From assembly GCA_011109175.1 (NCBI GenBank), contig RDEW01000019.1, positions 427,570 through 491,569 on the forward strand: a DNA stretch of 64,000 nucleotides. The letters run 5' to 3'. This stretch comes from Dicyema japonicum. Its lineage: Eukaryota; Dicyemida; Rhombozoa; Dicyemidae. The notes below the pieces were generated by a model. It worked only from the letters and a program-made list of their open reading frames with translations. It made no database searches and was not told the origin of the DNA. Shown in pieces: positions 24,060 to 34,495 of the stretch. A program made the position numbers and the translations under genes. Each line of letters begins with the position of its first letter. Positions within the stretch are counted from its first letter, which is position 1.

Positions 24060-24546
24060 CTCTCTCCTGCCGGAGGAGTGCTGGAAAAATTCCTAGACAC
24101 GCCGCAATCAATGAAGCTATTGCTTGGGAACTTTAGGCTGCCGGATTTCCTGTCCAATTGGAGCCGCTTAGACTTGCTCAAGCTAACCGAAGACCGGACG
24201 GTACTACTCTCTTTCCATGAAGAGTGGTAAAAACCTTGCCTGGACGCGATAGCCTCTCTCCCTCCAACCTCTCAACGACAGCAACTGACCCAGGGTCAGC
24301 TTCGGAGAAGGCTGAGACCCTAAAAATAAAAAATTCGCATGTCTTGGATGACAATTCATCTTCGAACCAGTGGGAGTCGAAACGACAGGAATAATAAAAA
24401 GCAGGTCACTGACCCTGCTAAACAGGATCGGCTCGCTCATCACGAAGAAGAAAAACGATAGGAGAGAAAGGAGCTGTAGAGCACATTTCCTTGCAAATCG
24501 TAAAGGGAAATGCGCTTTCAATTATGAGAGCAGCCAACAGTTGCTA
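24060..24546 (+). mobile_element. R2-like REL-endonuclease LINE fragment, divergent subfamily
   Basis: The frames give CRRSAGKIPRHAAINEAI, WEL.AAGFPVQLEP, ANRRPDGTTLFP, a decayed WKSGKNLAW region, VETTGIIKSRSLTLLNRIG, and then EHISLQIVKGNALSIMRA ending in a stop at about 24546. The order is the same as at 14.3 kb, but the text between RH and RPDG differs clearly. The 3' end of the 40.8 kb copy is closest to it. Frame breaks occur near 24220 and 24360. The CxC pair lies upstream of the preserved part. Confidence 0.78.
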
Positions 24547-25399
24547 ACTGTTAGTTTTTTTTGACACATATTTACTTAAGAAACTGTTATTAAAGTGTAA
24601 TCTGCTGATAATTGAGCGCATACTTGGTATCTTCATGGTCGAAGGATTTCTTTCCTCTTTATCATCTTGAATTCTTAAAATGAGTAATGGACTCTGGAGA
24701 CAACCAGTGCCTTGCCGGCGTCTAAAAAAGATTCCTTCTTTAATACTTAAAGGGATTCAATTCCTATACTCTTTAAGGTCTAAGTTTTAAAGATTTAATG
24801 TAACAGTCCAATTAATTAATTATCGACGAAAGTAAATTGAATTAAAAATATGAATTTCATAAATTTTTTATTGGATATTAAAATGTGTCTATAAATTTTA
24901 ATAATTAATCGATAAAATTAATTTTCCTTCCCTCTGGCGGCGTCATTGTATCCACCTACTGAGGAGACGCCCAATGCCTGGCCGACATCAAGAGGATCCA
25001 ACTATTTTTACCCAGGGACAATGTCGTTCTGGAACGCTGGAACGAGTCAGGATCAAGTAGTTAGTTAGTTTGGTTACCCTTGGTCTTTGGAATAACTTTA
25101 ATTTAATTAATTTAATAAAATTCTTTGGAATAATTTTATTAATTAATAACGTGAACAAATGCTTCTAGTGCGTAAACCAGGAAAAATTAAAGAAATTATG
25201 AAAATCAGTAATAATCTTGACCTTTGAGGAGACATTATCCACTCGACAGGTTTCATCTTAAGGAACTCTCTAAAAAATTATATTCGATAAGGAAAAGGTC
25301 TATATTTTACATGGTAGTAAAAATACGGTTTTTTGTGAAGATGAACAGGAATTAATGCTATAAACAATAGAGGTATACCTTAAAGTCACAATTTATTAG
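24547..25399. other. Spacer, possibly containing 5' exons of the next gene
   Basis: AT-rich. A GT-AG stretch at 25373-25399 could be a 27 nt intron of the downstream gene, but the exon before it carries a stop in the needed frame, so it is unresolved. Confidence 0.3.
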
Positions 25400-25758
25400 T
25401 CAGAATATAATTACTTTTGTAGAGATCCGGATTGGTAGAGATCTGATTGGGACAGTTATCTCAAATTGTGTATTTTGTCAGGTATTTTTTTGCTTTTTAT
25501 TTCCACAGGCAAAGAAATTACTGAACACGTAACACCGATCTTAGCTATAAGGACAAGGGATCTCCATATTATGATTTAATAGACCTAAGGAGAGAGTCAG
25601 AAATGAATGATGGATATTCTTTGGTATGATTTCTAATATTAAAGATTTTGGTTGTTTGGACTCCTTCTCTAATTGTTATGAATGAGCTGGCTAAAAATAA
25701 ACGAACAGTGAAATTGTATCGCTCTTTCAAAATATGTTTTTTTGTGTCTTTAATGTGA
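25400..25758 (+). CDS. Unknown host-type gene with four tiny introns (3' part)
   Basis: Removing four GT-AG segments leaves one open frame: introns 25435-25455 (21 nt), 25482-25508 (27 nt, ending TTTCCACAG), 25529-25551 (23 nt) and 25624-25644 (21 nt). Exons are 25400-25434, 25456-25481, 25509-25528, 25552-25623 and 25645-25758 (stop TGA). The predicted protein includes YNYFCRDPDC, YLKLCILSGKEITEH, DKGSPYYDLIDLRRESEM and a hydrophobic segment near ILVVWTPSLIVM, so a membrane span is possible. I do not recognise the family. The start codon and upstream exons are not resolved. Every intron keeps the frame, which would be unlikely by chance. The genomic sequence unspliced has stops in all frames. 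Confidence 0.6.
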
Positions 25759-26087
25759 ATTTTTCAATTTTTTAATGTACAATTTATGCATAAAATACTC
25801 CATAAAACATGTCCCAAGTAGGCCACGAGTCCCCTTGATTCAAGGTAAATTGTAAGTTATAATTTTGTGATTAATCAAAGTATTAAACGTTGGATGTCTT
25901 CGGAATCCTCGTCTAGAGGTTGTTTTGGAAAGTATTCTACGCTTCATTCATCAACAAAAAAATACCTTTCTATATTTTTGTGGTTGTGGAGGGTAATAGA
26001 GAATACAAAGCTGAACAATTAACCGAAGAATATCGGAAGAGGAACTAATAATAGCGAGAAACACAGCTTTCGAAAACCTGTTGAATT

Positions 26088-26294
26088 TTGCCGAAATTGG
26101 GAATTAACGACTCAGTCATTGATATCGGAGATGAAGTGATTTCAAGGTTGCGTACAAATACTAATTTTAGACAAGAAAATGATACAAATAACCCCCTGTA
26201 TACATTATATGATGGACTGGATTATGATAAATACTGCGTGGTTGAACAAGATGGACTCAAAATGGGAGAACATAAAGAAAGAGTTAAACTATAA
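26088..26294 (+). CDS. Hypothetical 68-codon open frame
   Basis: A frame from ATG to TAA encodes an acidic, soluble-looking peptide (IDIGDEVISRL, NNPLYTLYDGLDYDKYC, EHKERVKL). Upstream sequence at 25990-26060 also looks coding in the same frame (EYKAEQLTEEYRKR), broken by three stops. GT-AG alternatives of 19-22 nt can be drawn, so a tiny-intron gene is plausible but not fixed. I do not recognise the family. Confidence 0.35.
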   Translation: MPKLGINDSVIDIGDEVISRLRTNTNFRQENDTNNPLYTLYDGLDYDKYCVVEQDGLKMGEHKERVKL

Positions 26295-26439
26295 TTCTAA
26301 ATATAACTTAAAAAAATTATTTTTTTTTCATTTGTGATATTTGGACTAATATTAATTTTATTTAAGAACAGCGAGAAGTAGCTAAAGAAGAAATAATTTT
26401 TTAATCTGCCCAACCTATTTTTAAATAGATTTTGATAAT

Positions 26440-27277
26440 AGCATTATTCCTCTTGAAAAACAGTCTCAACGTACAGAGGCTCATATGTCCTGAGGACTGC
26501 TGCCTATTTCACCCAGTGTGATTAACTCGAAAAGTATCTTCAACTTTCGGTTCGAGGATTACTCATGGAATTAAGCCACGCTGCCAGTGAGACTCTGAGC
26601 ACTTGGAATTCGAAACCCTGTGGACCTTTCTCTCCCTTCATACCTATCATCGCTAGTGGCCTGTAATTCCCATTTCAAGAGGATTTTACACTCTCTACCT
26701 GAATTCTCTATTGATAAGGAAGTAGGACATGCTCGTGAGGCCTGGAGCCGCACTTATTAGCTTTCCTTGCCTTCCTCGTTTTCTCAGCGGGGCTTGGAAA
26801 ATACTATATGCTGAAATTCTTTTGAAGATGTGCTAGTGACATCTAGCCAACACCGCCGGACACCCCTTCATGGTCGAACCTGTCGGTCTTTGCAGTCAGG
26901 ACTGGAAACGATCAGATGGGATGACAATCTTTCCTTTTGAAGCCGGGAAAACTCTTGTCTGGGACGTTATTTGCACCGACACATTTGTTTCTTGCAAACT
27001 ACTCCAGAGTGCCTCTGGAGCCTGTTCTGCCGCTGAGAAGGCCGAGAAGATGAAACGGGAAAAGTACGTGGTCTTATCCAAGAATTTTTTGTTTGCTCCA
27101 CTAAACGTTGAGACGTCTGGTTCCCTTGCGCCTGCGACGCTGGAATTTTTGAGTCGTCTAGGGAATCAAATCGCTACACGAACAGGGGACCCTCGTGAGC
27201 GCTGCTGGTTATTTGAGCGAATCTCGCTCGCCATCTTGAAAGGGAATAGCCACGCAGTCAGGGCAGCCGCTATATAA
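26440..27277 (+). mobile_element. R2-like REL-endonuclease LINE with internal deletion
   Basis: The first part (ALFLLKNSLNVQRL) is the segment after the RT palm, as at 14.3 kb. The text then jumps near 26860 from the region before WLN to the endonuclease, losing the CCHC and RH motifs. From 26870 an uninterrupted frame of 135 codons gives MVEPVGLCSQDWKRSDG, TIFPFEAGKTLVWDVICTD, CSAAEKAEKMKREKY, VETSGSLAP, FLSRLGNQIATRTGDPRER and a C-terminus ending RAAAI with stop TAA at 27275-27277. The first motif reads RSDG instead of RPDG. It is the best preserved C-terminus in the window. Confidence 0.87.
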
Positions 27278-28630
27278 CCGTTTACTCTTTTTTCTCTTTG
27301 TTTTTGATAAAATGAGAAAAAAATTAAGTTAGGTTGGTTTTCTGAGGAATATAAAATCTGAATTTATTTTATATTTTTTTCTGAAAATCAAAAAAAAAGG
27401 TTATACATAATATTTTTGTGTTATTTAGAATTTAATTAAAAACAAAAATTTTTAAAAATTAATTTATTCGCGGATTAATTAATAGGACTGTGACATTTAA
27501 TAATTTTACTGTTGGTGAGGAATTGATAACTTAATCTGGTCGAGTGACCTTGATTACTGCCATAAGTAACAAAACGTGATTTTACATGTACCTCGCTCGT
27601 ATGATCTTGGCTACCAATCCCTTTCACCCTCCACGGCTCGATGCTAGATTCAGATGAACTTCATCGATTTCTCTATCAGAGTGAACTTGATAGAAAACAC
27701 CTAAGATAACCTTTACAGCTTTTCCCACCAGAGTAAGCTTAATATAATAAAATCTATTTTCAATAAGTTTTTTGTGGCAAATAACTCAAAAATAAGCAAA
27801 ATTGCATTTTTGCGACGAGTAATAAAAAATCGACACATTTTTATTAAAAAATAAATTTTACATTACCGGTCATTTATAAAATGCATTGTTTTTGACTACA
27901 ATAATACTTGAACAACTAAGTTTGTTAAGAGTTATAATAATGCTAGACACCAGACTACAAAAAATCCTTTTGTCCGTTTTGGGGACAATATATCCGCGTA
28001 CTATCTCAGATGATAAAAATGAGTTACTTTGTTGTGTGGCGACTACGACTTATTTTTGTGTGTAACAAAGCAAATCAACGGAAATATGACGAAAATGATA
28101 TTAAAATAAATAATTATGTCGTTTTGGTATACCTTATAAATTTATTAAACTTGTAGAACAATGATGCATAAATGATGGTCTGATATCGTGAATGCCGTGT
28201 AGTTTTAGAAAATGGAGAAAACACACAATGCATGGAACGTATAAATGCCGAAATTATTGAAAGAATACATATTACCAAACTAATTCTAATAAATTATTTT
28301 TATACTTGTATCGGTTGATAACTTTAAACGCATTATTTTTGACGTTAAATAAATCAATTTAAGAAAGTAGATAAAAATTTTTAATTTGCTCAAAACAACA
28401 ACTTAAATAATATTATTAAAGCACTGAACATAGAATCATATAGAATATAATCCTATACGTTCCATGCTTAGGTGATCATAGTTATTAGCCTTTTCCAGCC
28501 TCCTTTATTCGACGCCAAGCTGCTCACAACATTTAGTCTTCGCCGTCCCTTCTTGATTTCTTTACCAGATCGTCGTTAAATATTTTGAAAGAGAATCATA
28601 ATTTATTCCGTTATCTGCGGAAAATTATAG
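27278..28630. other. AT-rich region without a recognisable gene
   Basis: Long A/T runs and no coding signal. It ends at the gap before the SPAG1-like locus, whose upstream part may lie in the gap. Confidence 0.45.
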
Positions 28631-28945
28631 NNNNNNNNNNNNNNNNNNNNNNNNNNNNNNNNNNNNNNNNNNNNNNNNNNNNNNNNNNNNNNNNNNNNNN
28701 NNNNNNNNNNNNNNNNNNNNNNNNNNNNNNNNNNNNNNNNNNNNNNNNNNNNNNNNNNNNNNNNNNNNNNNNNNNNNNNNNNNNNNNNNNNNNNNNNNNN
28801 NNNNNNNNNNNNNNNNNNNNNNNNNNNNNNNNNNNNNNNNNNNNNNNNNNNNNNNNNNNNNNNNNNNNNNNNNNNNNNNNNNNNNNNNNNNNNNNNNNNN
28901 NNNNNNNNNNNNNNNNNNNNNNNNNNNNNNNNNNNNNNNNNNNNN
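28631..28945. other. Assembly gap (315 N)
   Basis: This is a run of N. Frames that span it are artefacts. Confidence 1.
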
Positions 28946-28985
28946 GGCTGCTAACAAAATTAAATATTAAAACCTTAGCAACGTA

Positions 28986-29620
28986 ATGTTTGACGACATT
29001 CTGATTGAACATTTTGACTTTAAATATGTAGAAAGCTGTGGTGACCTCAAAGAATTGGAAAAAATATATAAAATACTAAAGTACGTTCAAGTCTCAACCA
29101 AAATCCCCCGCTCAAGGATATTACGTAGCTCTTGAAAACTGCTGCGAAAAAAAAATAAAACTTTTGAACCCCAAAAGGCAGTTTCCTTGTTTATTGCTTA
29201 GCAAAATTTTAATAAGGGACAAACCCCCAGGAAACAGATGCTCACTGGATAAATCGGAGTTACAAGAAATAAATGATGAATTTGAGGTTACAGTGTAATT
29301 TATCTTAGCTGAGGAAACGAGACAGGGAAAGTAGAGCTTCCGAGTATTCGGGTCCAATCAGAGAATCTGTAAAAGTTGTGAGAATAATTAGAAAAAATTC
29401 GATTTATCAAAGAAGGAGACGAGATCGTCAAAGTTAAAGTTCAATACAAAGTCACTTACAAGATCACAAATAGTAGGGAAAGCACAGGATTACAAAGAAA
29501 AGGGAAATAGGGTTAAAATGTGGCCGAATCAGAGGCATATCGATGTGAAGAATGGGAGGAGGCGTTGGAGTATTACTCACTAAGCTTGTCCACCAATTGG
29601 ACTGAGGCTGCAGCCAACAG
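28986..29620 (+). pseudogene. SPAG1-like gene fragment with tiny introns, truncated after the first TPR
   Basis: SPAG1 is a TPR cochaperone for cytoplasmic assembly of dynein arms and other complexes. The start MFDDILIEHFDFKYVESCGD, then KELEKIYKILK, matches the conserved SPAG1 N-terminus. GYYVALENCCEKKIKLLNP and RDKPPGN follow, and then KAQDYKEKGNRAYRCEEWEE and ALEYYSLSLS, the first TPR helix pair. Continuity needs GT-AG introns at 29287-29308 (22 nt), 29369-29391 (23 nt) and 29512-29534 (23 nt), each of which restores the frame. Near 29091-29116 a 26 nt candidate intron leaves a one-base mismatch. Similarity stops near AAANRRN at about 29615, exactly where an RBM28-like segment begins on the other strand. 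It is therefore a truncated relic or a misjoin. Confidence 0.72.
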
Positions 29621-30780
29621 AAGAAACGGAGAGCGGATAGCGCAAAAGAATGTTCATGGAATTCCACAAAAGCATACCACATTGACTTTTCATCCTCCTT
29701 TTTCATGATACACCACACTGAACTGACATTAACAAATACCGTCAACTAAAATTTCATGCACTTCTTGACGTTCTTCAAAATCGAAAACCTCAACTTCTTA
29801 ATGGTTATATGACCTCCCAAATTGTGAAAGGTCAGTCTCGTAGGGGATACATAGTGCTTGTCGTCCATTAATTTCACCCTCTGTGTAGCTTCCAACTGAA
29901 ATGGTGGGGAAAAATTATTTTGTGCCACTTATTTATATCCCGATCAGGAACACTCTCAGTCATTTTAGTCCCTTAGTCCTAGTCTGATCACCCCCAGTTA
30001 ACTTAAAACTAACATCCTTCCCTCACTAAGAACAGATTCCTTTTATCCAATCTCTCAGTCTCCATTGATTTCTTGCCAAAATCTTCCAATTTGTCTCTGT
30101 TAACAGCCAAATCCGCGAAATTAACACGATCCTCGAACGACAACTGGCCAGAGTGAAGAATTACATGGGTACCGACCTTTGCCAAGTATAAACACTTTTC
30201 AACAGCTTCTTTCCGCCTAAATTTCAGAATGCAGTTCCTTGGCATGACCCATCCTTTACGACAAACACCACGTCCCCCATATATTAGACTAATACCTCTT
30301 TCAACTTCTCCTCATTCACGTCAAATCCCAAGTTTCTGCAATAATAACATCACAGATCTCAGAAACACAGTCCATTCTCTCCATGTGGGTACTTGCTCAC
30401 TTTAGGGACTGATTCGTCCACAGAACAGACAGAATTCTCTTCGGACAGCGAATTATTAGTGTTCTTGTACTTATCTTGAAGCACTGAATAATCAACAGCC
30501 ACAACTCTCCCAGGAAACAGTCACGTTAATCATGTATCCATTATTTTTCGACCATTTAGTCTTTCAATGGCCAGTTCAGCCTCATTGGGGTCCGTGAACT
30601 GCAAAAAACCAAACCCAGCAGATGTGGTACCTTAAAGTAAGAACTCCATGATACCATTCCGCGGAATTACAATCTTCACAATATCCCCGCACGTGCTAAA
30701 CACTTTGGAGAGGTCCTTTACACTTATTGAAAACGGAAGAATATGAATTATGAGTCTGAAACTCTTCAGACACCTTAAGT
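29610..30780 (-). pseudogene. RBM28/Nop4-like RNA-binding protein fragment with tiny introns
   Basis: RBM28/Nop4 proteins carry several RRM domains and act in nucleolar ribosome biogenesis. Reading the minus strand: an RRM with FRLIIHILPFSIS, KDLSKVFSTCGDIVKI, AGFGFLQF and AIERLNGRKI, then RVVAVDYSVLQDKYK, which matches the RBM28 second RRM and its tail. Next is TVFLRNLGFDVNEEKLKEV, then LKFRRKEAVEKCLYLA, DLAVNRDKL and DKRNLFLVREG (third RRM and tail). After that come KHYVSPTRLTFHNL and MWYAFVEFHEHSFALSALR (fourth RRM). Candidate introns are 30631-30654 (24 nt), 30336-30357 (22 nt, AT-AG ends) and 29746-29769 (24 nt). A stop near 30283, stops near 30520 and a one-base loss near 30230 remain. 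The first RRM and the C-terminus are missing. Confidence 0.75.
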
Positions 30781-31244
30781 TGCTGTACAATCAGTATTTA
30801 GAGTATAAGTCATCCTTCATTCCGTAAATCAATAATATTCCAGCGTACCCCCAGTTACCCGTGACATATTCTGTATCGCGGATAATATGTCCTTAAAGGG
30901 GAAAAGGGGACATGACCACTGTTGAAGATCACTTTGCACTCTTCAAAGATCTCCAGATTGTAGATTCTCGATATTATCAAATATTTCCTAGCAGTTGCAG
31001 AGGAACTCGAAGGGAATTTAAGTCTGAATGACTTCCAGCAGGAGAAATTGTGACTTTTTTCCGTCAATCTCTCGCATGTGCTTATACATTCAAGACCGAC
31101 AAGTACCAAGTGAGCATTGGCCCAGGACCCTGTTGAAGATGGTGTATCGGTTTCTAAATTTAACTCACCGTTTCTGGACCCTAAAAAATGAGCCATCAAA
31201 ATGGAAAAAGAATATAATTGGAAAAATTTAAAAATAGAAATCAT
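30781..31244 (-). other. Unassigned open frame upstream of the RBM28-like locus
   Basis: A 129-codon frame (30855-31244) has no RRM signature and no family I recognise. It lies where the first RRM of RBM28 would be expected. It may contain unresolved tiny introns or be unrelated. Confidence 0.3.
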
Positions 31245-31639
31245 TTCTTTGGTAACTAAAAAGTTTTTTATGCTAACTAAAAGTTTCTTTTAAAAGAGTT
31301 AGAGTGATACACCACGCAGAGTTCAAGATTGTCTTGATTGTACTTACTTGGGATGGCCTAGTGACTACACATTCGTGAAGTTTGCCAGATCTTTGAATAT
31401 AAGAGAAAGAACGTATGCTAACGAATAAGAATGGCTCTAACAGAATCAATGGAACCTTTATATGGACCCGAAATGGAACCGTATTGAATGATCATAACAA
31501 AATTTAACAACTTTTAATATAAAAACGATTTAAAAAAATCAAAATCTTCTTTACTATCAGACAAATAAACTGTATTTAAAGACTAATTAATTCTTTTAAT
31601 TCTTGATTTTGAAACTTTTTTTGATTCGTCTGTGGAAAC
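31245..31639. other. Unassigned spacer
   Basis: I see nothing recognisable. Confidence 0.4.
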
Positions 31640-32740
31640 TCCCTTAACATAAAATGTAAATGTTCCTCTATAACAACATAATGTTCCTTTCAAAAAAACT
31701 GTCCAAGGCATGTTTTTTTGTTTTCAGGTTGTTATCTAAATCTGATTTGATGAAAACAGATCGCTATTTTAACATGATTTGTTTGAAAATTTTTATTCGC
31801 GTTTTCTTTTACTTTTCTTTTATAATTTTCAAAATGTTCTGATGTTTGATGATGTAATTGGATTTCAGAAAGAGAACAAGTTTCTTGAATTTCATCATCT
31901 GAAAAATGTTTGTTCTTTGGGCTGGTAATTCGATCACTTTATTATCAGACCCAGAAACAATATTAAATCCCGAAGTTCCAAATAATAGTCTAAAAATAAA
32001 TTCATAAAGGTAACTTAAAAGGTGACTTTCCAGTAGCGCATGAATAGAAATGTTATATTTATAAACAGTAGTTTTCAATATGTCAATCCAATTATTAGAT
32101 TTAGATTGAAATAGAGTTTTCGCTAACCAACGCTTTAGCGTTTGAATATAGCGTTCCACCTGCCCTTGTGATTGAGGGTGTCTTGGTCTACCATGAATTG
32201 CCGTTATCCCCCAATCACATAATAATAGTGAAACTTCAGAGTTACAAAACTCTTTTCCATTGTCCGTGTGCAATGTTTCTAGTGGCCCAACTGATAAAAA
32301 CATGTCTTCAAAAGAATTTTTTATATTTTGAGAAGTTTTACTAATTAAAGGAAATGACAAGCGAATTTTGAGTAACAGTCAATTATAATAAGAATCAATT
32401 TATATTCTTTATTATAGGAAGAATATTTACGAAGATCTATACAATCAGCCATAAATCTTTCGAATTTATGTGAAACGGTATTCATTTGAATATCTTCACA
32501 AGTCTTTAGACTGTTGAAATGATTGCAGGAATCACAAGTAGATACAAAATGGCGAATAATTTGTTGATTGATGCCAATGTACTTTTCGCAAAATAATTGC
32601 ACATCTTGGAAACACCAGGATGTCCAATAGAATGTTCCTTAGCTAAAATTGAGTTAATTCTAGCTTCTTGAAATGAACAAATAACAGTACGAAGATTTCC
32701 ATTAAATCCATAAAATAATTATCCATTCAACAGTTTTAAA
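31640..32740 (-). mobile_element. GIN/Gypsy-type integrase (KRBA2/SCAND3-like), frameshifted
   Basis: This is a DDE integrase, which inserts element DNA into the genome. In order: zinc-binding N-terminus (AKEHSIGHPGVSKMCNYF, then STCDSCN, giving an HHCC set), MADCIDLRKYSSYNKEYKL (first Asp), IIIDCYSKFACHF, LETLHTDNGKEFCNSE (second Asp), HGRPRHPQSQGQVERYIQTL (Glu) and SNNWIDILKT. All three catalytic acids are present. A one-base frame break near 32350 divides the protein after CHF. The C-terminal part below 31900 has decayed spacing. No RT, protease or LTR was found nearby, so it may be a GIN-type or Gypsy remnant. A shorter copy is at 22950-23170. Confidence 0.85.
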
Positions 32741-33097
32741 TTCTGACATCTGCGTAATGTCCGCTTTTGATTTTCATTAAATCCATCAGAAAAGTGTTTA
32801 TACTCGAGCTTCGACCTTTTCTATTTACGACCCTTTTCACGCTTAATTGCTTTATTGACTCAAAATAAAATTTTTTGTATTTTGAGGTAACAAGGGACAG
32901 ATCTTTCGAAGCAAAACTTAGTGGTTGTTAATGTTTTCAAGTGATAAATTTGTCTTATCAACCCTGACAGTATCAACAGCCCGGACGCTATCATATACGA
33001 CAATTATTATATTGAGCGACTTCAATGGCCAGGTATTTTACCTTACAAAATACGATCTCGAAACAATCAGTCCCACGAGATCCTAGGCGATATTAAT
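32741..33097. other. Unassigned spacer
   Basis: Sequence between the integrase and repeat copy 2. Nothing recognisable. Confidence 0.4.
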
Positions 33098-33430
33098 GAT
33101 CTTCGTCGTCATAAACTGAATATCAGCCAAATTTGTTGAAGAGTGTTTTTTAACACGTGTAACGCACCAAACCATGTTTCCACCATTATAGAATGGGAAT
33201 ATTGTTATTCTTTGGGGCGTTGCCATCGCAAAGAAGAAACTAGTTGTGGCCAGCATAGAAAATGCATTTTTAATGTCAAGTTGCGACATCATGTAGAAGA
33301 ACAGCCATAAATCAGATTAAAAGATGATAATCATCGATCCACCGTCCTCGAGGAAATTTTCATTTAACACAAAGTTAAGGTCAAGACGGAGCGAGGCAGC
33401 TATTCTCACTGCCTCGTAGTCAGAAGGTTG
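33098..33430 (-). mobile_element. R2-like REL-endonuclease LINE relic inside repeat copy 2
   Basis: The minus strand reads DYEAVRIAASLRLDLNF, then SQLDIKNAFSMLATTS, FFFAMATPQRITIFPF, YNGGNMVWCVT and STNLADIQF. Relative to the 14.3 kb copy these are the pre-CCHC block, RHxxLNDIIKxA, RPDGxTIFPF and GKxLVWDVTC. The DIKNAF text could be mistaken for RT motif A, but the flanking order shows that it is the LNDIIKNA segment. The CCHC itself has decayed. Confidence 0.7.
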
Positions 33431-34347
33431 CTAATTTTATCACATGGATAAACATTCAAATAAGCATTTGTTGAATAATTTCTAGTCATCTTGAAGCAGA
33501 CCTTCTAGCATCATATTGCTCTCAAGAAACTCTTTCTTTTACAAAAACACATCGTAATGCGATTTCAGATTAATTCGGTCATTTAGATCATTAAGGAAAT
33601 ATCCTCCTTAACGTCCACAGATCCAGAAATAAGAGTGAGGGGTAAGGTCAGTATAAACCATGGCATCCACATTTGGTTGCGAATCATAGTAAGGATACTA
33701 ATAGCATATATAGTCATCAAATATAGTTAAAATTACTTTAACGGTTGACCTAATTTTACTGTCAATGAGAAATATGACCTATTTTTACTTTAAATAGAAA
33801 AGAACATCGGATGTTGAAAATCTTTTGGTCCTGATAGATCAATCTGTAGCCAAAATCGCACAGAAAAATAATTTTGTCATCAAGCGATCACTTTTAATAT
33901 TTCACATAAAATCAATTCGAGAGAGCGAATGTTGGTCATTCGTTACTTAGAACAATATCATCTATTTGATTCTAATGGAGGCAAAAGATTCTCCCTTCAT
34001 ACTCAGACTAACTACTTCATACTGCTTTGTGTTAACTTTACGTATAATCCTCCAAAATTAGACCAACTAAATTACCTTGCAGTACTCGTCTGAAAAAATA
34101 ATTTCAATTGCCCTGCAGTACTCTTGTCTTGAAAAAATTAGATATCATCATACTTCAAAACCAAAATCCAGGTCATCTGCATATTTAATTCTTAGATAGA
34201 AGTAGGACAATTTTTAGCTCTCAGATTACGAAGAGCAGCTTCCAGATAGACAACAAGAAGATTGGTTATTGTGAGTCACCTTCTGAAGTGTCAATGTGTG
34301 TAGTCTCTTTCAGATTCACTTAAAATTTGATTTTCGCGCAAATTGAC

Positions 34348-34495
34348 CTGTAATTAAACATTATTCAAAAGGTATTAAACTTTTGACACAATTTCTAGAC
34401 ATTTTGATAAAGCTATTAAACATTGTGGCAAAGTTATTAGACATTTTTGACAAATTTATTAAATTTTATGGTAAAATTATTAAACAAATCGGAAA
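34348..34495. repeat. Degenerate tandem array, second copy
   Basis: This is the counterpart of 7943-8085, with the same unit type and order. Confidence 0.6.

Noticed and set aside
26088-26294. Mitochondrial ribosomal protein bL27 or an integrase C-terminus
   Set aside because: Only a few residues (LYTLYDG, GDEV) fit. The hallmark glycine-rich N-terminal motif and spacing are missing.
28585-29012. Long open frames across the N runs (also at 9519-9809)
   Set aside because: They exist only because N is not read as a stop.
29464-29610. Extension of the RBM28-like frame below 29610
   Set aside because: It lies exactly antisense to the SPAG1-like TPR exon and loses similarity to RBM28. Its openness is a by-product of the opposite coding strand.
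30480-30545. An additional tiny intron between GRKI and RVVAVDY of the RBM28-like locus
   Set aside because: No GT-AG segment of suitable length restores the frame while keeping the expected residues. It is left as unexplained stops.
33230-33292. Apparent RT motif A (QLDIKNAFSML) on the minus strand
   Set aside because: The flanking order (pre-CCHC block before it, TIFPF block after it) shows that it is the RHxxLNDIIKxA segment of the REL endonuclease region, not an RT palm.
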